Positions 52,972 through 64,000 of a DNA stretch of 64,000 nt are shown piece after piece. This DNA is from Diplolepis rosae (taxonomy: Eukaryota > Arthropoda > Insecta > Hymenoptera > Diplolepididae): positions 7,667,001-7,731,000 of the forward strand of contig JAPYXD010000466.1 in the NCBI GenBank assembly GCA_030998225.1. Reading direction: 5' to 3'. Below the pieces are notes generated by a model, which saw only the letters and a program-made list of their open reading frames with translations, made no database searches and was not told the origin of the DNA. A program made the position numbers and the translations under genes. Within the stretch, counting starts at the first letter, position 1. Every line of letters starts with the position of its first letter.

Positions 52972-53476
52972 GTACTCCCCCCTGAGTGAGAGCGGTCATA
53001 AAATATAAAACGAAGCAAGTCGAAATCGAAGTTTAAAGCTACCAGTGATAACATTATAAGAAAAAACTTAAATGAAATTTACATTGCAAAAAGTGGAAAT
53101 ATTCCAACTAAATCAGTCGATTTTAATTTGCGAATTCAATTGCCAAAGACAAAATCAGTATAAAGGCAGGCCTAACCTAAAACTACCCGTCGTAGCAATA
53201 TAAATAGTCGCAAGAACGATGATTACAGTTGGGACTGAAATGTCATTATACAATTCATTACAAGAAAATTAATTTTTCTAATCAGACGACGGTAGAACAT
53301 ACTGATATTATCGCATAAGCGATGCACGCAAAAGTTTAACAATGCAAATGAGCGTGAAAATAGTTGATCTAAAATTGAAGACGAGAGAGGAAGATACCAA
53401 GTTAATATCCAGACGTTTTACTTGACTTGGTTTTCACCTGACGTCGTTCAATATGCGAGCAATATGCCCAAGCTAC

Positions 53477-54832
53477 CTACAAGAATGTTACTTTTTCACG
53501 TGGGTATGTTCGCAATACAGTTGGTGATTTGTCTGATTGAGAGAGCTGATCGATGCCACCGCGCATGAAAAATGCTGGTTTAATATTTTCTATAGATACA
53601 TGACGAGGCACGCCATTAACTTCTATTTCAAAAACTCTATCTGAAGTTTTGTTTAAAATCTTATGTGGACCCGTATAAGGGCGTTCTAATGCTTTTTTAG
53701 CGTGGTCACGAAGAAATAAATGTGTAGAATTGTTTAAATCTTTAAAAACAAAGGCTTTTCGTTTACATTTATGCGCAACCGGGATTGGTTTAATGCGACG
53801 CATGTGCTCCCGAAATTCTTCAAGAAAAACATGCGGGTCAGGCGAGAAATCCTCAGGGAGGACAAACTCTCCAGGTATACGCAGAGTTGTACCGAAAACA
53901 AATTCTGCCGGAGCCGCGCCGACGTCCAAAACATTAGATCTGAGACCAAGCAGTACCGTTGATAATGATCGTGACCATTCACGGTCAGAATGGCACATGA
54001 TGGGTGCTTTCAGCGAGCGATGCCACCGCTCAATCATACCGTTAGAAGCGGGATGGTAAGCGGTAGTGCGTATACGGTTGCAACCAATCAACCGTAAAAG
54101 TGCCGTGAATAGCTGTGATTCAAACTGGCTACCTTGGTCGGTTGTCAGAGTTTCTGTGGAACCGTACCGTGATACCCAGTTATCAAAGAATGCTCTGCAA
54201 ACTGAAGGTGCTTCAATGTTTTGAAGAGGTACAGCCTCAGGCCAACGCGAAAAACGGTCGATGACCGTGATGCAATACTTGAAACCATTACTAATGGGGA
54301 GTGGACCAACAATGTCCATGTGAACTTGGCGAAAACGACCATCCGGAGCTGAAAAACGTGATGGCAGTAAACGATTGTACCGCGAAATTTTCGATTGTTG
54401 ACATTCCGGACATGCCTTGCACCAATCGGAAATATCGCGACGCATCGACGGCCATACATATCGCTTACGGATGACACGATCCGTAACCTTTGCGCTAGGA
54501 TGTGCTGGGTGATGAAACAAATTAAACACTCGTTCCCTGAGTGGAGATGGAATGACGGGACGTAGTGTTTCGCCAGTCATGTCACAATAAACAGATGTGT
54601 GTTCTGGACCCCATTGTATTTTGCGGATGTTCAATGAGCATTCCGGATCGGTTATGAGTGCTTTGATCTCTTCGTCTTCGGTTTGATATTGTGCGAGTTC
54701 GATTAAACTAAATTCCGTGGGTACGCGTACGCTATCGACTCTGGATAACGAGTCAGCAATGACATTATCGTGGCCTGGCTGATATTGAATGTCTGTCGAA
54801 AATTGCGAAATGAAAGCAATTTGGCGTTGCTG
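53477..54832 (-). pseudogene. Element D end of RNase H and integrase
   Basis: Open from after a TGA (54833-54835, where C has Arg) to 53477. Integrase: HHPAHPSAKVTDR, DWCKACPECQQ, VHMDIVGPLP, LTTDQGSQFE, HPASNGMIERW and the C-terminal ERPYTGPHKILN. The integrase itself appears complete, and it shows Trp at the position of the TAG in C. Confidence 0.85.
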
Positions 54833-54835
54833 TCA

Positions 54836-55500
54836 TTGCAAGATTTTCTCAATTCGTTGTGAGAACATGTAAATCAGCGGTTTATGATCGGTGATAATCG
54901 TAAAAGCTTGCCCCTCGAGGAAGTAGCGAAAATGGCGAACAGCCTCGTAAATGGCAGTGAGCTCGCGATCATAGGTGCTGTAGTTACATTGCGCAGGAGA
55001 AAATTTGCGTGAGAAAAATGCTAATGGTTTCCAAGAGTCGTTTAACCACTGCTAGAGCGATGCGCCCATGCCGAAATTAGAGGCATCAGTAAGTAGGCGA
55101 GTCTTAGCGTCGAGTGCTGGATGAGATAAAAGAGTCGCGTTAGCTAAGTCTTGTTTGACTCTTTCGAATGCCGAGTCAGACTCAGTATCCCAAGGAATCA
55201 GTCTTTTGTCATTCTTTCGAGAATCACACAAAAATTTTTGGAGTGGAGCTTGGATTTCCGCAGCATGCTTCAAGTTTTTACGATAGAAGTTGACCATTCC
55301 GAGGAAACGGCGGAGTTCTACGATTGTTTTTGGTTTAAGATACTCGGTAATCGCACGCACTTTGTCTGGTGCAGGTCGACAACCTTCATGATTAATCCAA
55401 TAACCCAAGAATTCCAGTTCGGTTTTGCCGAACTGACATTTATCGGGATTGATGCGAAGCGAAAAATCCTTCAAGCGTTGGAATACGATTTTAAGATGAT
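54836..55500 (-). pseudogene. Element D RT thumb and RNase H
   Basis: [20 protein letters not shown] resumes after the deleted YIDD box, then [18 protein letters not shown] and [17 protein letters not shown] at 55052-55054 stands where C has Glu (GASLEQ). RNase H continues beyond it to the TGA near 54834. Confidence 0.85.
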
Positions 55501-56405
55501 CCTCGTGTTCCTCGTGTGAAGTTTTTGGCAGTTTTTGGGATATCATCGGCAGCGATAGGAATCTGATGATATGCCATGAGCAAATCGAGCTTTGAAAAAA
55601 TTTTCTTTCCCCGAAGCATTGAGGCAAAATCATAAAGGTTAGGCACGGGATACCTGTCCGGAATAGTGATCGCATTCAAACGGCGAAAATCGCCACACAC
55701 GCGCCAGTCGCCATTTTTCTTCTTAATCATATGAATAGGAGTTGCCCAAGGACTACTAGAAGGTCGGCAAATTCCGTCTTCAACTATCTGCCTGAAAATT
55801 GCTTTGGCAGCCGTTAATTTTTCTGGGAAAAGACGTCTCGCGCGATCGGGAACCGGTGGACCGGTAGTCAAAATGTGGTGGTGTATATCAACATTGAGGG
55901 TGGTGTTACCCTGCTGTAAGGATTTAATAGTCGGAAAGGACTCCAAGATGTGTGAAAAAGCATGTTCACGGCTGATGGTACTCAAACCGCAAACTAGTGC
56001 AGGCTTAAGAAAACCGAGAACACTAAAACCGGTGGTGGTATCTACTAAACGTGAATCGTGAAGATAGGGAACCATGTGGAAGTGAGCAAGCAAGTCTGCT
56101 CCTATTATAGGATAAGGGACTGCTGCTATGCAAAAGTTCCATTTAATACAGCGGCGCAGATTTAAATTTAAAGTTATTGCACGCTCACCATAAGTGGCGA
56201 CGCGTGAATCGTTGGCTGCATATAAAACGAGGTCACAAGGACGGTTTTTCAGAATGGAGGGATGGTAATAACAGCGACGTTGGGAACTCCTGTTACGCGA
56301 GCAGTCACGAGGTTGAAAATTACCCCAACTGGAGCGGCCACGTGCTCGAGTAGCCATTTTCAAATCACGGATGTCGTTTAAAAGTCTCTCAGATTGCTTA
56401 GTCAA
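55491..56405 (-). pseudogene. Element D Gag tail fused to protease end and RT fingers
   Basis: The frame runs from the basic Gag tail through RCYYHPSILKNRPCDLVLYA. The deletion joins the start of the Gag metal box to a point downstream of the protease DTGS. It then continues with RT ([31 protein letters not shown]) and ends at DDIPKTAKNF, where the YIDD region is missing. The result is an accidental in-frame Gag-Pol fusion without protease activity. Confidence 0.85.
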
Positions 56406-56498
56406 GACGTTAACCAGTGATGAAAAATGATCATTGGTTGCTGAAACCGAAGAACTTTGGCTCGGAATATTTAAATGAGTCGATGTAGAAGCGACCTG

Positions 56499-57254
56499 CT
56501 AATTTAAAGGTTGTGATGCTTCAGAAACCTTATCAGCCAGGTTGGCTAAATCATGGAGATCATCAACGTTGCTTAAGGCCAAAATTGCGCGTATTTGAGA
56601 GGGCATCTGTTCCAAGAATACACTCTTGATTACCGCGTCGGTACAATTGCCATCATTAAGTGCGTGAAGTCTAGTTAAAAGAAGAGAAGGCTTTCCTTCT
56701 GAGACAACGTCTCCTCTTAACAATTTGCGTAATCGCGTTTCAGCTGAAATCGAGAAATTTTTAATAAGCTGGTTTTTTATTTGAGAATAGACATCCGCGG
56801 GTTTTGGCTCCAATTCCAAAATATGTTTGATATGTGGTATCAAATCATGGTCTAAATTTGCAACTAAATAATCAGCTTTAGTTGGTTCTAAGTTAATTCG
56901 CGCTTGGCGAAAAGAAGCTTCTATAATCACGAAAAATGATATTGGATCTTCGCGAAAAAATTTCGGAATTTTAGGTGTGCGATAAGCATCCGCGCGCTGA
57001 TTCTCGATAAAAGCCAAGTTTTCAACCAACGTGGAGAGATCGCCCTCCACCAAGGGCCTCCCGCCAGTTGCCATTCTTATCGGTTTTAGATTTTGAAAGA
57101 CAATATAAAATTGTTGTAGATACTTTGAGTACCAAAAATAAATGCAAGTTGATAAAAATACAAGGACTAGTGCCAGAAAGAGTGTAAAAATAATGATTTT
57201 TAATAATAAATTTAAATTTAAAAAAGAAATCGACCACGGAAAACTATTTCTCAA
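56499..57254 (-). pseudogene. Element D Gag, N-terminal and capsid part
   Basis: 251 residues: a hydrophobic segment (LLLKIIIFTLFLALVLVFLS, residues ~16-35), then MATGGRPLVEGDLSTLVENL (the likely classical start), [32 protein letters not shown] and [15 protein letters not shown]. It ends at a TAG (56499-56501), where C has Tyr. Confidence 0.85.
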
Positions 57255-58202
57255 AATTCCAAGAAGTTAATACTCATGAAAAAAATCCTTAGTGAGCACG
57301 CCAAAATGCAATGAATTCTTCATTTTTATAAATACATTACATAATAAAATTTGTTAAAAATGTTGTTCAAAAATTAAAAGATAAGCAACATTAATTATCG
57401 AAATGTATCACTGGATAATACTTCGTTGATATAATTTAAAGTAGTAAAAATCATTAAATAAGTTAATTCAGTCTTACAATTTTGGAAAATTTTTTTAAAT
57501 TAATAAAAAAAAAAAAATGTTATAAAATATAAATTATTTGATAAATTAAAGGCACATCGTTGAACACATTGGTGATAAGAAGTAAAAGTGTGAAAATGTA
57601 TACGTTTGATATAAAATTTGACTCGTTGAGTAAAAATAGATTCAAATAGGTCGTTAAAAAATTGACTTGTTAGATATAAATAAATTCAAATAGGCCGTCA
57701 TAAAATTAGACAAAATATCCAATCATTATAGTTAATATATCACAGATTATATCACAAATAGTGAAGTCAAGTTTTAAATAATTGGTTGACGCTCGGAGTA
57801 GTATAAATCAGTATAAATTTGAAATGATAAAGTTTTGACAGTTAAATATAATTACAAGAAGTAATTATTAAAATTAGACAATATCATGAAGAGTTCTTCA
57901 AATTACTGTACAGAATTAATACAAATGACTGTACAAAATTAATACAAATGGCTAGAAAAAGAATATAAATATAAAATCTAATTTCGAACTTGATGAAAAA
58001 TATTAGATCGAATAAATACTACAGCGGTTGATTAGAATTTCGAGGCAAAGCCATAAGATTGGAATCCAAATGGGCGAAGCGTAAACAATTTTGACCTTTT
58101 GTGTCAAAGAAATAATATTCGTCTGACACCAGAATTATCTTTGAATACAAGGAACATTTAAAATAAAATTTCAATATTCATTTTAAATTGAAATATAACT
58201 TA
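57255..58202 (-). other. Element D leader
   Basis: AT-rich, no frame. The primer site and the start of the leader are deleted together with the inner end of the 5' LTR. Confidence 0.65.
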
Positions 58203-58378
58203 GCAATAAAAAGATATTTATTACTTTAACAAACGTCACAATTGACGTATGAACGTCTTAACGTAGGAACGACTGGTCGTCAACTGATGTAACAATCATG
58301 GCCGCCACTGCGGCATAGACTAGATGTGCGCAAGATGGTGGACTCGCTGCGTCCAATTACATTGGTTCGTTCCCTACA
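58203..58378 (-). repeat. Element D 5' LTR, truncated
   Basis: Matches 52796-52971 (AAAGATATTTATTACTTT... to TTCCCTACA) with a few differences; the first ~92 bp of the LTR are missing. Confidence 0.85.
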
Positions 58379-58382
58379 ACGC

Positions 58383-58674
58383 GGGCTGAAATGTGCCAGG
58401 CATTTATTTCACTTAGTCAATGTAACTAAAGATAAAACTCTATTGAAATTAATAATGAATTTCGCAATATTTTCAAATTATGAAAGAATTTCAGTTAAAA
58501 AATATATGAATTATCAAAAAATATAGAAAGTAAAAAACTAACTTTTTCTTGAACTTGTACTTTAAAAAGAAGAATAATGTATAAAAATAATAAATAATCG
58601 ATTAAATAGTATGCATATTAGATAGCTCATTCCTTTTAAATTAATGTAGTGTAACGTCCTAGGGACACATTAGG
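58383..58674. other. AT-rich, nothing recognised
   Basis: No feature supported. Confidence 0.5.
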
Positions 58675-58927
58675 ACCCACGAAAAAAAAGTTGATCTCGT
58701 TAGATCTGGTCAGATCAAATTCCCAGATCTAACCAGATCTTGATTTTGTCGAGATCTGACCAGATCTAATCAGATCTAAAGTTGGTCTGATCAGATCTAA
58801 AGTAGATCTGGTCATATTCAAAGTAGATCTGGTTAGATCTGAAGTAGATCTGGTCAGATCTCGACAAAATCTAGATCTGGGAATTTGATCTGACCAGATC
58901 GAACAAGATCAACTTTTTTTCGCGGGG
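58675..58927. mobile_element. Foldback element packed with AGATCT motifs
   Basis: Ends CCCACGAAAAAAAAGTTGAT and CCCCGCGAAAAAAAGTTGAT (inward). Thirteen AGATCT hexamers lie in about 230 bp, mostly as AGATCTGGTCAGATCT-like tandem palindromes. No frame. Confidence 0.75.
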
Positions 58928-59282
58928 AAAGCTCTATAACCTATAGGCGAAATGATTTGTGTTTAGAAGTATAGGTTTTACCAATACTCCAACCAAGCTA
59001 GAGTTTGAAGGAATAACCAGGAAGGTCTGTGAAAGAAAAGTAGGAGTAATCAGGTCCTCGTATAGAACCATAGACTCTCCTTGAAGAAAAAATAACTATC
59101 ATTCGTTTAAGAGAAAAGACATGAAAAACAATCTTCGCAAAATAAGGGAAGGTGAGGTAGAGCAACAACAAAATATTTACTCTTTTCTGTATTTGAATAT
59201 TACAATTTTCATAGGAAGTCTCAGAAGCATTCATTACTTGATGAGATGAAAGGCTTGCAACCTAAAATCCGGAAGTAGCTAA
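58928..59282. other. AT-rich, nothing recognised
   Basis: No supported feature; the longest frame here is short and without motifs. Confidence 0.5.
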
Positions 59283-61306
59283 CCCTAGCGGACCCGTGTG
59301 AGAGAACGGTCATAGAATACTCTGACCGTTCTCTGACTGTTCTATGACCGTTCTATGACCTCGCATTATTACGGCTACGATCGGTAAAAAAGACATTAAA
59401 AGCTTTGCAATTATGATTCTGTGGCGAAATTTGGATTAGAAGGTGAAGCAATCAATACAATTATCTTATTTTTCAGCGATAAAAACTACACGGAGAAAAA
59501 TAGTTGAAGTAATTTCACTCAACTTCCGATCAAATTTGGGACATAAGGACAAGTTAGAAGTTATTTAGCATCATTGTACTTATTTGTGATATATTAAATG
59601 TTCAAAAATGAATCAAAGTTGAGTAAAATTCAGAAGCGTAGGGTGAAGTATGAAAGCGTGCATTAAAATTGTTTAAATATATATATTATTACTCGTAGTA
59701 TAACTATAAAAAACCAATCTTTTATTAAATCACAAAAATAGTAGAGCTTTCCGTTCATTCTACTCTACGCTTCAATCGAGAGTTGAGTAAACCGTGAATC
59801 GCAAGATTTATTCCAACAGCTACATCTATTCACGCAGGAACGAATGAAAGTAATCTGCGCCTTGGGCACACATAAAAAAATTTTAATTTTAAAAACTTAA
59901 ATTCTTAAAATTAAATTGATATTATGAAAATTTAAACCAAAAAAAGTAGATAAGTGTATTACATAAAATATGAAATATCACATAAATTACTCAGGCAGAA
60001 TAATAATTTGGAATTCGCAAATGTAAAATCGATATTTTGAAAATATAAAACACAGAAAATAAAAGAACCTTCTTTTAAATGTTTTTATACAAAATACTTC
60101 TTAATAATAATGCAATTTGTTAATGTACATTTGAAAATTTAGTTTCACTAAACTTTATACGTCGTATAATAAAAATGTATACTAAATGTAATTTAATAAT
60201 TATATTATATATATTAATCATCATAGTTATAATAATTGATTAATTATATTAATTTTTAAAAATATTTTATTAATCATTTATGAAAAAAGTTGATTTATTT
60301 TTACTTGAGTAAGGCTAAAAAATTTTATTGACGTCACTTACTCTCACAAGCTCTGAATAACTCATGCAGTCACTATATAAGAAAGTTCTAAGTTTTATAT
60401 CTCAGCATTGTAAGCAAGCGTGTGCGTGATTCGACGAAAGCGTATCGTACTATATATAAGTGTGTAGTTATTAGGTTTATATATGTAAGGTTATATGTTT
60501 AAGTGTATTTATGATTTGAAATGTGATTGGCTACGTCTGAATGGTGTGAATGAATTTGTATGTTGTTTATGTATGTACTGGATGACTATTGGCAGGCTCG
60601 AGGTAGGAATTTTTTTTTATTTAAGAGAACCATACCATTGCCAGTTCAAATAATACGCCCGATGCTCATTTTACCCAACTACGGTTTAAAGCACCTCAAG
60701 CGTCGGTGATATACTTATACATTTCATGTTAACCCACTGACGCATGTGGGTGCCCTGTCGTCGATAACGTTTTACTCAACTCCTTACTATTCCCTATGTA
60801 ACGCTTATTGTTATTCACTTTGGGCGAATTAGGTATATATCAAATTCATTTTACCCGACTAGGATTTAATAGATGTTCAAATGTCCTTATGTCCCAAGTT
60901 CAATCGACAGAGTTGAGTAAAATTACTTCAACTATTTTTCTCCGTGTAGAAAAACATAATACCTGTCATTGAAGGCAGTGCAGTGGTTCACAATTGGCGG
61001 AACGTCTCCACCGTGAAGGTTTACTGGTTTACTATAGGTGGAGACGTTCCGCCAATTGTGAACCACTGCACTGCCTTCAATGACAGGTATTATGTTTTTC
61101 TAGTTTTTATCGCTGAAAAATAAGATAATTGTATTGATTGCTTCACCTTCTAATCCAAATTTCGCCACAGAATCATAATTGCAAAGCTTTTAATGTCTTT
61201 TTTACCGATCTTAGCCGTAATAATGCGAGTTCATAGAACGGTCATAGAACAGTCAGAGAACGGTCAGAGTATTCTATGACCGTTCTCTCACGCGGGTCCG
61301 CTAGGG
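59283..61306. mobile_element. Near-perfect hairpin element, split by a second element
   Basis: Left arm 59283-59488 plus 60949-61012 pairs with right arm 61037-61306, leaving a 24-bp loop. I count only three differences in the outer ~265 bases. Ends CCCTAGCGGACCCG. The left arm reads continuously once the 59489-60946 insert and one TA are removed. Confidence 0.85.
59489..60946. mobile_element. 1.46-kb TA-flanked non-coding DNA transposon
   Basis: Inverted ends CACGGAGAAAAATAGTTGAA (about 66 bases with small gaps, reaching GGGACATAAGGACA). TA at 59487-59488 and 60947-60948. AT-rich interior without frame. Confidence 0.85.
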
Positions 61307-62615
61307 AAACCCTAAATTTACTCAAGAACTGGACAAAAAGTAACCGAACTGCAAGAAATACTTATTTAGAAAGAAACTGCTGAGGAATTGATTATGAGAA
61401 AAAATTTAAAAATTACATTAAATTATGTGTACAAAAATAAACCCTGAATGTATTGTGTAAAAAGTTGAATCAATTTTTCAATAATATTTGTAAAAGTACA
61501 TGTTATCAGCTTTTTAGTTTAAAGGGCCCACCGGAATAATAATGTGAAATCTACCCCGCACGTATAAAGCTGAAATCAATTTCATAAGTTCGTATCCACG
61601 TGGTATGAGAATCCAACAAGATTCAACCTCAAAATCCCATTCTTGTGGGAGATTATGGAGGGGGAAATAAAAACCAAAAAAACTATTTTTATCGAAAATG
61701 GCTCGAACGATATTAATAAACAGAATATATGTTTTAGAGATCACTCTGGAAAATTTTTAAAATTTATGAATTTCTTAAACAAAAAATAAACTTAAAAAAA
61801 TGTTTGAAATTTTGATTTTTTTTTATATGTTGTTTTAGAGATACCATTTTTATCTTTTCAGGAAAACATCCTTGCACTGTATACTACAACTCATGTTTGT
61901 TATGATTTTTTTGTCCGGTGGAATATATTTTTAAAAAATCAATGTAGGTAACGGTGCCTCCCGCTGCAAAGGTTCACGGAGGTTGCAGTACGTTTTTAAA
62001 CTCCTCATCATCGGGGTGCTTTTTTAATGTGAGTCCCTGGCCTCTCACATATTTCTTAACCCTTTAACTACGAAGAACTCCGATTTTTTAAATTCATTTT
62101 CAAGTCTCATTATTGTAAATAAGGAGTGGGGACTTTCAAGCGAAACCCCTGTTTCCTACTATTTCTGGATATGCTCTTTCAGTATCTGAGCTCAAAATTA
62201 AAATATCTCTTCTAGAAAATTAAATATTAAATAATTAAATATTCAAAAAACATGAAAGTTTTGCGAAAAAATTGTTGTCCTGAATTTTGTTCACAACGAA
62301 ATCACGAGAAAATTTTACACTTTCTTTAACCATTGATGCACAAAAATCGTGTAGTTTGTCAGTATACTTTTGGTTTTCACCATAAAAGTCGTTATCATTT
62401 TAAAAATGATGATTTTACACTTAAAAATTTTTAAAAAATACAGGTTTGTGGACGCTTCACTCAGATTTCGACGAATATTGGTGAAAGTAACTGTACATAG
62501 GTTTTTGGGGTCCGAATCTGGTCTCAGATTTTCAAAATTCAAAATGGCGGGTCCAATATGCTGGTCAAAATTTTGAAAAATGTTCAGAACTCGATGAAAT
62601 TGTTCGTACATTATT
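61307..62615. other. Unassigned DNA left of piggyBac
   Basis: No frame with motifs. Around 62510-62570 is an AAAATGGCGGGTCCAATATG segment also seen in GH1 intron 1 (31500), possibly piggyBac-associated non-coding sequence. Confidence 0.4.
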
Positions 62616-63940
62616 TCAGTGCACATCGTGAACATCAACTCCTCCCATGAATTTATTATAAAGGTGGAATGCCCGGGGGAAAGGTATTTTGATTTTGGAA
62701 TTTCTTTCCGAACTATACCTTTTAGATGGTAATAGAGGATTCACACCTGCAGCAGTAGAAGCTACCTCGACTGATTTTGAGTCATCTACAGTTATGCAGT
62801 TGATTCCGCTATTACTTTCGTGCTTTACAGCATACGTACCTAGGGCGACTTCTTTATTTTTATTAATTTTTTTAGTTATAACATTTTTTTCTTTCACTTG
62901 GTTTTCTCGAATTGTGTCTGTGCATTGCAAGCCTAACTTCTTTCAGTGCACAAGAAGATTGAAATTCGTGGAATAATTATCACAATAAAGATGAATTTGA
63001 GCTATCTTTCCTGGCGCTATGGTTTCGAGGAATGATTCCAATAAGTTCATTACCACTTGAGAACCTAATGCACATTTGGCCAATTTATCCATCACTGCGA
63101 AATTTTTACCGCAATATAAGTCGAGATTCAACACGTATTCACCTGCAGTGCAAATACCCCAGAATTTCAAACCAAATCTTATGGGTTTTGCCCGGATGAA
63201 CTGCTTCAGTGATGTCCTTGCGTATGATTTAGCCATCATTTCATCGACTGACAAAACCAATTTCCATAATTCAAATTGTCATATATTGATTTGGAACAGT
63301 TTCAGCAATTTACGAACGCGCCATGTCTTATCAGTAGGGATGTTGTCTTTAGACTTTAAATATTTCAATTTTGATTTGATTTCTTCACATTTATTCCGTT
63401 GGATTGCAGAACGAACAACCTCAAGAGACAGATAGGGATCAGTTGACCAAAAGTCTCTTTGGGACTTTCTCTTATTGATGCAACTTAAGATGTTGATTCC
63501 TATGAAAGTATTCAAATCATCTAACTGTAAGTCAAACTTATTTTCTTTGCAAGCCTCAATAATATATTCTTTGATTACAATACAGAAGAATTTTTTAAAT
63601 GATTCTGCATGCTCACCTTTTTGTATATTTCTCATTACAAACTCACTCAGTTGTAATTTATCGTCAATATCATCGGGATAGCATTTTTTACCATCCATCC
63701 AATTGTATTGTTGATCTTTTTCTAGGTTCGATTGATCTTCAGTGTAGTATTTACGTGCTTCTCTAAAAGTAACACGCGGTAATTTTCGTCCAATGCAGAA
63801 TCGGAATCAGAACCGGGATCATCGGAACAACCAGAATCGTCAGGATTCGGTATTGTGACTATTTCACCATTATTATCGTCAGAGGTATCAATTTCAGACT
63901 CAGTGTGAGAAGGAATTCATCGTTTAGGTCGTTTCCGAGA
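62616..63940 (-). pseudogene. piggyBac-like transposase, frameshifted
   Basis: Minus strand. The acidic N-terminus at 63730-63930 has a stop. The frame at 63279-63698 is the DDE_Tnp_1_7 start (FVMRNIQKGEHAESFKKFF, LNTFIGINILSCINKRKS, DFWSTDPYLSLEVVRSAI). The 62943-63260 frame has LSVDEMMAKSY (first Asp), IRAKPIRFGLKFW and LYCDNYSTN (second Asp). The 62616-62930 frame has FHLYNKFMGGVDVHD (third Asp). All three catalytic Asp residues survive but in separate frames. No C-terminal Cys-rich domain is seen. The element would move by TTAA excision; this copy is broken. Confidence 0.88.
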
Positions 63941-64000
63941 TATATAATATAAATTTCACCCTCGAAATGAATTATCTTAGTAATATACTTACAGAGTTTA

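Larger units (their letters stand above)
52704..58378 (-). mobile_element. Ty3/gypsy element D (CsRn1 type), inactive
   Basis: Same layout and clear protein similarity to C. The 3' LTR (52704-52971) is complete. The 5' LTR is reduced to 58203-58378, and the primer site is lost with it. Flanks ACAC / ACGC are a probable 4-bp target duplication with one change. Internal deletions remove the Gag box through the protease active site and the RT YIDD region; three nonsense codons are visible. Confidence 0.9.

Noticed and set aside
58998..59234. 78-residue minus-strand frame
   Set aside because: AT-rich DNA, hydrophobic composition without motif, no splice or promoter context.
61514..61744. 76-residue minus-strand frame
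   Set aside because: No motif or homology recognised; length expected by chance.

Overview
This is an AT-rich eukaryotic window, almost certainly from an insect nuclear genome. It holds one recognisable host gene split by introns and surrounded by an unusually dense, nested set of transposable elements. Evidence for an insect: CsRn1-type Ty3/gypsy, BEL/Pao, mariner, pogo-like and piggyBac elements, a LINE with a Jockey-like endonuclease, dozens of TA-flanked MITEs, and a glycoside hydrolase family 1 (GH1) gene of the insect beta-glucosidase/myrosinase type. A hymenopteran is plausible, but I cannot fix the order.

Layout. 1-4490: a decayed gypsy element on the minus strand (A) with a TTAA-flanked palindromic MITE in its leader/LTR region. 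4564-5417: a Tc1-like palindromic MITE. 5838-10400: a decayed CsRn1-type element on the plus strand (B). 11454-17819: a nearly intact CsRn1-type element on the minus strand (C), with two 248-bp LTRs that differ at one base, a 4-bp target duplication, a perfect tRNA-Trp primer site and a single nonsense codon in pol. 18.7-21.05 kb: MITEs. 21.3-29.6 kb: a nested stack in which a BEL/Pao element was hit by a pogo-like transposon (itself hit by a mariner), a 250-bp MITE and a DD41D-like mariner relative.

30959-51468: five exons of the GH1 gene on the plus strand. They share one continuous reading frame of 400 codons with both catalytic glutamates; the first ~100 residues are not found in the window. 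Its introns are swollen by insertions: a 1.07-kb TIR element carrying a tRNA-like SINE segment (intron 1), a 3.2-kb Penelope-like inverted plus tandem composite with a 13-bp target duplication ending 17 bp before a splice acceptor (intron 2), a DD41D-like element and a MITE (intron 3), and a LINE fragment plus several foldback elements (intron 4). Here introns are numbered from the first visible exon.

52704-58378: a third CsRn1-type element on the minus strand (D), heavily broken. 58675-61306: an AGATCT-rich foldback, then an almost perfect 270-bp-arm hairpin element split by a 1.46-kb TA-flanked insertion. 62616-64000: a broken piggyBac transposase.

The points most worth following up are the Penelope-like composite with three hammerhead-like motifs, and the shared hydrophobic N-terminal segment ahead of Gag in all three CsRn1-type elements. 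Next come the -1 slippery heptamer inside the Gag CHCC box of C, the intact-looking intron-containing pogo transposase, and the repeated loss of the reverse transcriptase palm in four of the five LTR elements.
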